NCBI RefSeq assembly: GCF_900115495.1
Contig: NZ_FOWR01000045.1
Span: forward strand, 1-40,110
DNA length: 40,110 nucleotides
Origin: Enterovibrio norvegicus DSM 15893
GTDB lineage: Bacteria; Pseudomonadota; Gammaproteobacteria; Enterobacterales; Vibrionaceae
Direction of reading: 5' to 3'
Part shown: piece by piece, positions 27,956 to 35,374 of the stretch
Layout of the letters: each line of letters starts with the position of its first letter
Numbering within the stretch: the stretch's first letter is position 1
Notes under the pieces: model-generated
What the model was told of the DNA's origin: nothing
What the model saw: the letters and a program-made list of their open reading frames with translations, nothing else
The model's database searches: none
Made by a program: the position numbers and the translations under genes

Positions 27956-27985
27956 AAATAGGCGAGCTCAGTGCTCGCCTTTTTG
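27956..27985 (+). terminator. Terminator of the pst operon
   Basis: GGCGAGC (27961-27967) pairs with GCTCGCC (27973-27979), followed by a T run broken only after six bases. Confidence 0.9.
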
Positions 27986-28139
27986 TTTCCCCCCGAGCAG
28001 CGACTGTATTTCTCGCCCAGTTATTGCACGAATTGATCGTGTCACACCCACTTTGTTCAAACCCTGTGCAAACGCACCGATTTCATTAAATTCTTGCTTT
28101 ACAAGATCCTGAACCCCCTATAATATTCGCGGCAACAAC

Positions 28140-28230
28140 GGAGAGATGGCTGAGTGGTTTAAAGCACCGGTCTTGAAAACCGGCGAGGGTTTATAGCCCT
28201 CCTAGGGTTCAAATCCCTATTTCTCCGCCA
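28140..28230 (+). tRNA. serT: tRNA-Ser (anticodon UGA)
   Basis: The 91-base segment folds as a class II tRNA. GGAGAGA pairs with TTTCTCC, the D-arm has TGGCTGAGTGGTTTAAAGCA, and the anticodon stem CCGGT/ACCGG encloses CTTGAAA with TGA at 28174-28176. The long variable arm has GAGGG/CCCTC, the T-arm has GGGTTCAAATCCC, and CCA is encoded at the 3' end. It reads UCN serine codons, mainly UCA. A terminator follows. Confidence 0.98.
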
Positions 28231-28236
28231 AATTAG

Positions 28237-28279
28237 AAAAGGCCGCTGGCTCTTATAAACAAGAGGCAGCGGCCTTTTT
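28237..28279 (+). terminator. Terminator downstream of tRNA-Ser
   Basis: GGCCGCTG (28241-28248) pairs with CAGCGGCC (28267-28274), extended by a second inner stem CTCTT/AAGAG, and followed by five T. Confidence 0.9.
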
Positions 28280-28397
28280 CGTATCTGTAATAAACCGATG
28301 GAAATAGGGGGTATAACCCTAGCCAGAGGTCTTCAGCAGACGCTTCACTGCCCACCATGTTACGGCTTCAATGTTTGAACCGGTTATCAGCTAAACA

Positions 28398-28425
28398 AAT
28401 CCGAGAGTATGTGTACTCTCGGATT
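28398..28425 (-). terminator. Terminator of the 1072-aa lipoprotein gene
   Basis: AATCCGAGAGTA and TACTCTCGGATT form a perfect 12-base-pair stem around TGTG. On the minus strand it is followed by TTTGTTTAG, and it lies just after the lipoprotein stop. Confidence 0.75.
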
Positions 28426-28458
28426 GTGCCTATGGGTAGGCATATTTGGCGAAGATCA

Positions 28459-31400
28459 TTACAGCGCGGTTGGAGGCCAAGCCGATAGATCACAAGCAAG
28501 GTTCAACGGCGAACGGTAATATTCATCCGTTGCATCGTCATACCACACAGCTTGTAAGCTTCCGTCAACGCACTCGACCAAGGGTGTCAGCCCTGTTTCT
28601 GGCGGGATCACTGTGCCACTTGCTGCACTTACGCTAGCCAAAATCGGACTGGGTTTCGCGGGAAGTGAAAAGCCGCCTCCGCACCACCCTGTGCCCGTGC
28701 TGATATCTTCTGCATCACAAATCGCGTCAGTGACATCAAACACAACGGAACCACCGCCTTGATTGTCTTCTACTATCGCAATATCGCCAACGCTGATTGC
28801 AATATCATCAACAACCAGTGGTCGAGGCCAAGTGGTATCAACACCACCATTCACCTCATCCATCGAGGTGCAGGCGCCTAAGTGGCCAACGAATGCCAAT
28901 GAGCCTTGAACCGCGCCACCGCTTGGGCCGCTATAGTTTTTCACGCCAAACTCAAGTGTGTAGTCAACGGCTGAACCGTTGCCCGATGCTTGCCATACGC
29001 CACTTTCTACCGGGCCCCATGAGGCCATAGTGACTTGGCTATGTCCCGCTGTGCGCGACACCAAGCGATTCATCAATCCCGCTTGTGGATCAGTATTGAT
29101 GATATCGATGTAACCTTCGTTATCCGATTTCATATCCTCAATGGTGACTTTGACATCACCACAGGCACAGAAATCGTTTTGTAGTACATGGGTTGTGTTC
29201 GGTGCGGAACCGAAGTTAAACCATGTGTCATTCGGGCCAAAGTTAACGCCGTCATCGTCCATATCACCATCCCAAATTACGCCTGCCCAAGCGGGGTTAG
29301 GAGGATAAGTCGTAAACGCATTGCCTACGTTAGGTGGCGTATTCGTGCCCGCAAATACCCAGTTCCCCGCTTCATGCAGTGCGAGTGTGTATTCGGTGTT
29401 ACACGATTCGGGATAAACAACATCAACGGTGCAATCGATATTTACGTCTGGATCAGTGGGGTTACAGTCTATGTTATTCGGATAGCCATCACCGTCTAGA
29501 TCGTCAGGCGTAGAATGAGGATTGCTTGGGTCACTACCGACCTCTTTTTCTTCCTCGTCACAGTAACCATCACCATCCGTATCGATACAGTTCTGGCCCA
29601 AGCACAGCATCAGTAACGTGCCGTCCACTTCCGTTTGATCGCCGACAATTACATCGAAATCCGTGGCACCTGAGTTGAGCATGTCTGGCATATTCAAAGA
29701 AACACCGGGTTGCGACGCATCATTAAACGGCTGTGATTCATTCACGATGCGCAGCGTGCCATTGTTTGACGTTGCCGTGCCCCCAGGTTGAACAGAAGCA
29801 ACAAACGGACTATTGGTTGGCACACCTGATGTAAAGTCGCCAAAGGCAATCACATCATTTGCCGCGCCAGGCGCGCTAGGGCGTGTATTAATCGCAAACG
29901 TTGCATGAGTCACCGTGCTGTTTGGGAAGGCAATATCCAAACTATCGGCAAAGGTGTGTTGTTTTGCGATGGCGGTGTCGTATTCAATTTGTGCAAAGCT
30001 GTTTAAATACGCGCCCGCGGTGTGTGGGTCTGCGCCACCGGTGAAATCATCAAAATCGCCGCCCACGATCTCCATATATTGCTCATTGGCAGCACATTCA
30101 AATCCATTTTTCACTTCTTCGAGTAGGTCTGCCACTGGCTGCCCTGAAGGCTCTGGCGCGTCTTCACAGGCTGCAATGGCAATGAAATCGACGTTGAGCA
30201 ATGTTCCGGCCATCACATCTGTTTGTTGACCCGATTGAAGTTGAGCAAGCAAGTTATGGCCATATCCCTGTGACATTGTTGTCGATAACGGGCTGGCATA
30301 AACATCATCGCCGTAACTGGTCCATGTGTTAATGATGGTTTGACCGAGCTCGCCAAACCAGGCGTTGTTTTGGAGGCTGCCAAAAATCACCGAACTATTG
30401 AAAATGGGGGTATCAGATAAAGATAAGCTATTCTCTCTGAGGCCGATAATGACACGTCCAGCGTTAATGGACGTTGGAATGCCTGAAAGGGTTTCAATGA
30501 GTGCAGCTTTTGTGTGTTGTGTTGCATTAAAATCATAATCGGAGACGGCTAAACCATAACTTGGCAGCAATGATGCGTACACTGCGGCCTGGCCTAAGGG
30601 GTTTGTTACTTCAGTATTGCTGGTGCCAAAGTTGTCGTTAAGGCCATATAAGTAGAGGTTTTTAATCTCGTTATCATTGCACTGCAATGCCGTTACTGCA
30701 TGATCCATCGTATTGGTTTTACCTGACTTATCACGCGCATGACTGGCAATCTCTGCAGCATCGTTTTTGCTAAACTGCAATGCATTTGAAAATATCACTG
30801 TGCTAGGCATTGGCCCAACCCATTCAACGCAATTACCATATTCATATCTAACACAGTCTGCGGGTGTGACTGTTGCCTCAGGGAGAGGCGTTATTGACGA
30901 GAGATCAATGGGCGGGTAGGTGTCATCAGGATTACCCGCGCAATATTCAGGGTAGCGTTCACAAATACTTTGCGACTGAACCGTTAAATTGACCAAGCTT
31001 TCTGCCATCGTTTTGATATTCGCAGGCAGCGCGTCACCTAACCCCAGCCCTTGCTCTCCCAAGCGTTCCAAATTCATATTGAGCGCTTGAAGAATGGCTT
31101 CGTTTTGAACCTTAGTGCCATCCAACGAAAAGGTATTTTTCAGCACGTTGAGCGCATCTTCATGAGAATGGATGGGGTGCTTTCCAAAGTAAATTCGAAG
31201 CCCACTCACGTTGGTTTCACCCAGTGCTCTCAATGTAACGCCGGATGATTGGTCTTCTGGTTTCTGGTACGTCTGCGCCAACAAGTGCAAGCCATGGGCT
31301 AACGCATCGAGCGGGCTCGTTGATAAGGATTTAGCGGGTGTCGCAATCGTGCGCACGCCGTTATACGACTGATAGGCAGCGCTACCAATATCTGCTGGTG

Positions 31401-31677
31401 GGGAAAGCTTCGTGAGTATCAGCGCGTTGTCACCCACATCGGATGAAACCGTTAATTTGTCGAGGGGGACCTCCTGAGTATCACATGAATAATCACCATC
31501 GTTATCAATGCATCCCGTCACGTCATAGCCTGAGGGAATGCCCTTCACCTCAACTTTTTGTGTACCATTTGAAGCACTGTCTTCTCCTCCCGTGGAGGCA
31601 TCTTTCTCTCCACCACAACCCGTTAGCAAAAAGAATATACCCACACTTAGGGCAAAGATTTTATTATTCGCTATCAT
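28459..31677 (-). CDS. Large lipoprotein with calcium-binding (TSP3/EF-hand-like) repeats, function unknown
   Basis: This 1072-residue protein starts with a lipoprotein signal (FALSVGIFFLLTGC, lipidated Cys21). A Gly/Ser-rich tether follows (22-40), then CIDNDGDYSCDTQEVPL at 56-72, a small calcium loop seen in many marine surface proteins. A long region (about 95-690) without a family I recognise follows. Residues 698-749 carry DTDGDGYCDEEEKEVGSDP and DLDGDGYPNNIDCNPTDPD, which match thrombospondin-3-like and MopE-like metal-binding repeats. The last 320 residues are rich in Gly, Asp and paired Cys and look extracellular. GAGGA lies 7 bases before the ATG. The next gene upstream on the same strand encodes an exported hydrolase. 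I infer a surface-exposed protein; no function can be assigned. Confidence 0.72.
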   Translation of the reverse strand: MIANNKIFALSVGIFFLLTGCGGEKDASTGGEDSASNGTQKVEVKGIPSGYDVTGCIDNDGDYSCDTQEVPLDKLTVSSDVGDNALILTKLSPPADIGSAAYQSYNGVRTIATPAKSLSTSPLDALAHGLHLLAQTYQKPEDQSSGVTLRALGETNVSGLRIYFGKHPIHSHEDALNVLKNTFSLDGTKVQNEAILQALNMNLERLGEQGLGLGDALPANIKTMAESLVNLTVQSQSICERYPEYCAGNPDDTYPPIDLSSITPLPEATVTPADCVRYEYGNCVEWVGPMPSTVIFSNALQFSKNDAAEIASHARDKSGKTNTMDHAVTALQCNDNEIKNLYLYGLNDNFGTSNTEVTNPLGQAAVYASLLPSYGLAVSDYDFNATQHTKAALIETLSGIPTSINAGRVIIGLRENSLSLSDTPIFNSSVIFGSLQNNAWFGELGQTIINTWTSYGDDVYASPLSTTMSQGYGHNLLAQLQSGQQTDVMAGTLLNVDFIAIAACEDAPEPSGQPVADLLEEVKNGFECAANEQYMEIVGGDFDDFTGGADPHTAGAYLNSFAQIEYDTAIAKQHTFADSLDIAFPNSTVTHATFAINTRPSAPGAANDVIAFGDFTSGVPTNSPFVASVQPGGTATSNNGTLRIVNESQPFNDASQPGVSLNMPDMLNSGATDFDVIVGDQTEVDGTLLMLCLGQNCIDTDGDGYCDEEEKEVGSDPSNPHSTPDDLDGDGYPNNIDCNPTDPDVNIDCTVDVVYPESCNTEYTLALHEAGNWVFAGTNTPPNVGNAFTTYPPNPAWAGVIWDGDMDDDGVNFGPNDTWFNFGSAPNTTHVLQNDFCACGDVKVTIEDMKSDNEGYIDIINTDPQAGLMNRLVSRTAGHSQVTMASWGPVESGVWQASGNGSAVDYTLEFGVKNYSGPSGGAVQGSLAFVGHLGACTSMDEVNGGVDTTWPRPLVVDDIAISVGDIAIVEDNQGGGSVVFDVTDAICDAEDISTGTGWCGGGFSLPAKPSPILASVSAASGTVIPPETGLTPLVECVDGSLQAVWYDDATDEYYRSPLNLACDLSAWPPTAL

Positions 31678-31876
31678 TTCCCGTTCCTCTTTAAAATAGC
31701 GTTGGGAGTGATAGCTTGCAAAATATTATGCCAATATATAACTGGCGTGAACGACAGGGTTAAAAATAGACATGGACGATAAAAGAGAAGTGGTAGAAAT
31801 ATAGAGGTTGGGGAAATAGAAATCGTGATCACAAGAAGCGAGAATATAATGAACAGGAATATAAGAAATGAGAATG

Positions 31877-32142
31877 TATACCCAAACAACCTGAAGATGC
31901 AGGATTCAGCGAGGTTTACTGACGTTATGATCTAGGCGTCCCTTTGCCGATGTAGTGATCTCCATCAAAAAGCGATAACACCGAGCATGGCGTCAGTAAA
32001 CTCGCCCGAAGGGAGGCCCTCAGTGCGTCCACTTCATCGTTAAATTCCTGTGAAATAGAATGACTATTCTTACAAGAATTTGCCTTGAACTGAACGCACT
32101 GATGGCCTCTGAAATCAAGCATCTTCAGGTTGTTTGGGTATA
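31877..32142. repeat. 266-bp MITE-like element with 24-bp perfect terminal inverted repeats
   Basis: TATACCCAAACAACCTGAAG at 31877 continues for 24 bases, and its exact reverse complement ends at 32142. Inside, GCGAGGTTTACTGACG pairs with GCGTCAGTAAACTCGC further on, and AGGCCCTCAGTGCGT pairs imperfectly with ACGCACTGATGGCCT. The element is therefore a nest of hairpins. A 65-codon frame inside on the minus strand is probably a by-product. The TATACCC ends recall ERIC-type elements. No transposase is encoded. Confidence 0.8.
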
Positions 32143-32204
32143 AGAGGTGGAAATGTAAGAATTTGAAATATAAGGCGCAGGAATAGAAGTAGAAAAAGCG
32201 CTAA

Positions 32205-32251
32205 TATACTCAAACTCTCTGAACCCCGCATCTTCAGGTCGTTTAGGTATA
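32205..32251. repeat. Short palindromic repeat of the same family
   Basis: The right half, 32228-32251, matches the 24-base terminal repeat at 32119-32142 with two changes (core GCATCTTCAGGT). The left half beginning TATACTCAAAC is an imperfect inverse. It lies about 25 bases after the hydrolase stop on the minus strand and could serve as its terminator hairpin. Confidence 0.7.
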
Positions 32252-32275
32252 ACATAGCGCTATTCGAGATTAATA

Positions 32276-35149
32276 TTAATCTCTCAGGACATAATCATAC
32301 ATATAATCAATGCCCATTTTAGAATCATGATCTTTTAATAAATGATAGTGACGTTTCCATTTTATTTGCTCATGGTAATGCCAAATAATACGAGGTTTCC
32401 ACCACTGGCCATTTAAAAACCAAAGGCGTGGTAAATAAAAACCCCATGTTTTTTTTCGTACCCATTCTCTTGTTAGGCCGCCAAAGTCGGGATGAAGTAA
32501 ACCTTGGGAATACAATGCTGAATTAAACACGATACTGCTTTCTTCATTATTTCGATCGTGAAATTTCGCATAACCATAGTTAGCACCATTCCTAAAAACG
32601 TCATTGACAGTATCAAGGTGGTCACCGGTTGTTTGTAGGACAGTGTGGTGGTTCGCCACATTTTGGTTCGGCAAATCAACGAGCGCTTTGACACTTTGAT
32701 GTTGGAGCATGCCTGTTACACCTAAGGTGGGTGACATAACGTAGTTTCGATAGCCAGCACCCGATGCCTTCTTGGTATCGGCAATGATGCGGTTTCGTTT
32801 CTTCTTACCCATAGATTTATCTTTGAGTAACTTTCTATTTGTCACTTCAAACCGCGGCCTTTTCACCACACTATTGGCCTGTGAGGTGGGAAATAACACT
32901 GCATCATCAAACCCTTTTGTAATACCTTGGATCATACCAAGCGGCCCACTTTCGGCAGTTTTACCCGCAATGGCGCTGACCAAGGTCAAGGTGGGGATCG
33001 TGCTTTCCATCCAAGGTCGCCATTTCGTGCTGGCATTGCTTGGTACTAAGTCAACCAATATTGAGTTGTACCATATGTTCAAGTTCACCAGCCCCGCAGG
33101 GTTAATCGCAGGGTAAATAAAATCGATGTGATGCTCTAGTGCCGTCGTCAAAAACGGTGAGAGGGAAATATCCGAGAGTAAACCTAGTGCAAATTCAGCC
33201 ACATCACTCCCGCCGTAGGCGGCATTAATGCCAACCTGAGCATCGATTTTCTCAGTGATAAATCGAACATCGCCGTAAAAATTATTCACCGCTGGGTCAC
33301 TATGTGATTTCTCTGCCAACCCAAACATAGCGCTCGCCACGAGGCCGCCCGTTGAGTGTGTGACGACCACAATGCCACTGTCACCAAAGCAGCGACTGCC
33401 TTGATAAGCGACCTCAGATTGCACAACACCATCATTAACGCCCCCCATGGCATCTTTGATTTGTGACAGCACAGCATGAATGCCGACGTCTAGTCGTTGA
33501 TTAGCAGAATACGTCACGACCAGATAGGAGTTTGAGGGCCGACCCACTGGGGTGTTTGGGTCGAACCCTAGCGCGTGTTTGATATGCAGATTCCAATAAT
33601 TCGATGTCGCTTCATCATGGAAAACCCCACCTTGGTAAAAGGCAGATGAGTCGGTGGGCCATTTTTCTTGGAAGTTCGCAGGCAGGGTGACGTTCCCCTT
33701 AAGCGCTGCCATTTGCAGGCCATGAATGTAAACAATATCTCGCCCAGAAAACGGCTTCTCTGGGTCTCTCGCTAACCAATCGGACGGCGAGCATTTCTTA
33801 CTGTCGTTTGAAATGGGGGTAATTTGTGAGAACGGAGCCGCAAACAAATCGCGTGTTTGCGCGAGCACGTCAGCGATGGCATCGTCGATAAGTGTTGCAT
33901 CGTCATCAAACTGAGCATCTTCCGTTTCGTATTCCGCGAGCAAATCTAGCTCTTCTTGACTGTCTTTCTCGTTGTCTACCGACGCACACCCCAAAGGGGT
34001 GTCTCCAATGCCATCGTGATACCAGTTAATGGTTGAAGTATCGTGGTCGGGATAAAGCGCCTCGACAGCACCCAGCAAATATTCGAATTCGGTTTCGATG
34101 GGGCCTTGCGCGTCTGGGGCGGTAAAATCGACGATGTCATTGGTTGTGCCATCGTCATTGGTATTGTCACACGGCGATTGGTCTGTGCGACTTACGCACA
34201 TTCGGTCAAGTAACACGACAGGGGGTTTCTCGTCATCGATTGGCACAACAGCGATGGCAATGGATTCAAAGTGATCGAAGGCCGTCCACGCCTCCAAAGG
34301 CACACGAAGCCAGTGATGCGTGTCGGGTAGGGTGCCTGTTAGGCCAATGACTGCCGTATGCGCATTCGGGTCAATACCAGAAAAATCATCATTGAATGCC
34401 AACACGTTAAGCTGAAACCCTGCGCCGGGTTCCAACGTTTTGAGTGACAGATTCACCTGATAGTTTTCACCTTGAATCAATGGCGCGTTGAGCTTCTGAT
34501 AAATGACGAAGTGCTGATCCTTTAGCATCGCTGACATGTCATCATCGTGCCCTTCATCATACAAGACTGCTGCACTTTCATTGGCTGCATCCAGCGTGTT
34601 TTGTTGCCATTCACCCCGTTGATTTTTGCTGAGAAAACTGCCCTCTCTGACATGGTTTTCTTTACATTCAAAAGGGTTAACATTGCCACCAAGGTGTTGC
34701 TGGGCATAGATGATCCTATTCAGGGGCGACCGTTCTCCTGTTTCTTCATCCCTGAAATACCACGCATAACCGACATGTTCTTCTAGGGTTAAGTCTTCAA
34801 AACTCGCCTTATATTGGCACCCTAGGGGGATGTCCATTTGCCGACTAAACATCACTTTATGATGCGCAAACACCTCTTCCTCAGACGTAGCATCGCCTGT
34901 TTCGAGCACGGTCAGTGTCGCCTTATGGCTCGCAACGGGTGTGTTGCCATCACACGCCTTTTGCGTTGTTAACACATCACCAAGAGAAAACACATCACCA
35001 ATCGAAAACACGAAAGCAGGAGAATGGGTGTTAACGACTGACATATCAGAGGGTGAAAAAACGGAAAATTTGCTTTTTTGTTGCTTCTCGTTAGCACTGC
35101 CACCAAACGCCGCCATCACTAATATGACGAAAAACGGAAATTTATACAT
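32276..35149 (-). CDS. Exported multidomain alpha/beta-hydrolase (lipase/esterase-like)
   Basis: This 957-residue protein has a Sec signal (MYKFPFFVILVMAAFGGSA). Residues about 28-150 look like an Ig/fibronectin-type module. Residues about 160-320 form a beta-rich block (YQVNLSLKTL, HHWLRVPLEAW, VVLLDRMCV) resembling a galactose-binding or CBM jelly roll. An acidic linker (about 390-430) leads to an alpha/beta-hydrolase with DIVYIHGLQ at 471-479, nucleophile Ser599 in VVVTHSTGGL, and a plausible catalytic His844 in TTGDHLD. The acid residue is unclear. The last 60 residues are unusually rich in Trp, Tyr, His and Lys. Start choice: ATG at 35149 with AAGGGG upstream; seven more codons are open. 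The substrate is unknown; a lipid or ester is inferred from the fold. Confidence 0.68.
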   Translation of the reverse strand: MYKFPFFVILVMAAFGGSANEKQQKSKFSVFSPSDMSVVNTHSPAFVFSIGDVFSLGDVLTTQKACDGNTPVASHKATLTVLETGDATSEEEVFAHHKVMFSRQMDIPLGCQYKASFEDLTLEEHVGYAWYFRDEETGERSPLNRIIYAQQHLGGNVNPFECKENHVREGSFLSKNQRGEWQQNTLDAANESAAVLYDEGHDDDMSAMLKDQHFVIYQKLNAPLIQGENYQVNLSLKTLEPGAGFQLNVLAFNDDFSGIDPNAHTAVIGLTGTLPDTHHWLRVPLEAWTAFDHFESIAIAVVPIDDEKPPVVLLDRMCVSRTDQSPCDNTNDDGTTNDIVDFTAPDAQGPIETEFEYLLGAVEALYPDHDTSTINWYHDGIGDTPLGCASVDNEKDSQEELDLLAEYETEDAQFDDDATLIDDAIADVLAQTRDLFAAPFSQITPISNDSKKCSPSDWLARDPEKPFSGRDIVYIHGLQMAALKGNVTLPANFQEKWPTDSSAFYQGGVFHDEATSNYWNLHIKHALGFDPNTPVGRPSNSYLVVTYSANQRLDVGIHAVLSQIKDAMGGVNDGVVQSEVAYQGSRCFGDSGIVVVTHSTGGLVASAMFGLAEKSHSDPAVNNFYGDVRFITEKIDAQVGINAAYGGSDVAEFALGLLSDISLSPFLTTALEHHIDFIYPAINPAGLVNLNIWYNSILVDLVPSNASTKWRPWMESTIPTLTLVSAIAGKTAESGPLGMIQGITKGFDDAVLFPTSQANSVVKRPRFEVTNRKLLKDKSMGKKKRNRIIADTKKASGAGYRNYVMSPTLGVTGMLQHQSVKALVDLPNQNVANHHTVLQTTGDHLDTVNDVFRNGANYGYAKFHDRNNEESSIVFNSALYSQGLLHPDFGGLTREWVRKKTWGFYLPRLWFLNGQWWKPRIIWHYHEQIKWKRHYHLLKDHDSKMGIDYMYDYVLRD

Positions 35150-35153
35150 CACT

Positions 35154-35220
35154 TCAAGCCCCTTAGTCATTCCAAGCCCCCTGATTATCCAAGCCGCCTA
35201 ATCATCCAAGCCGCAACTAT
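35154..35220 (-). repeat. 17-bp tandem repeats over the leader of the hydrolase gene
   Basis: Copies start at 35154, 35171, 35188 and 35205 with period 17 and share TCCAAGCC-like cores. On the minus strand each gives a GGCTTGGA-like unit, and several contain AGGGG, the apparent Shine-Dalgarno sequence. The ribosome-binding region of the hydrolase gene thus appears to be tandemly duplicated. Confidence 0.72.
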
Positions 35221-35374
35221 GCGCCAATCAATCTGCGGTATATGTATCTGAGTCTCCAAGAATGAACCAAAACGCACGTTAATATCACTGGCGACAACGA
35301 CAGGTACATTCTTCTTACTGATGCCGTATACTCAGCGCTCGACGTTCAGTAAAAAGAAAGTCTAGGGAAAGGGT

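Larger units (their letters stand above)
31678..32275. other. Repeat-bearing intergenic region between the hydrolase and lipoprotein genes
   Basis: About 600 bases. The centre is the 266-base inverted-repeat element, and a 47-base hairpin of the same family lies nearer the hydrolase stop. The flanks are AT-rich and purine-rich on the plus strand. The lipoprotein promoter must lie between the element and 31677, or inside the element. Confidence 0.65.

Noticed and set aside
31674-31889. A 71-codon hydrophobic frame overlapping the lipoprotein start by four bases
   Set aside because: It begins with TTG inside the inverted-repeat element and its composition is what T-rich low-complexity DNA gives. 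The ATGA overlap is probably chance.
31925-32122. A 65-codon frame inside the 266-bp element
   Set aside because: The sequence is explained by the nested inverted repeats. It has no ribosome site, and the element looks non-coding.
28140-35149. Genomic island inserted at the tRNA-Ser gene
   Set aside because: No integrase gene and no repeated copy of the tRNA 3' end were found in the window. A short partial inverse match near 28300 is too weak.
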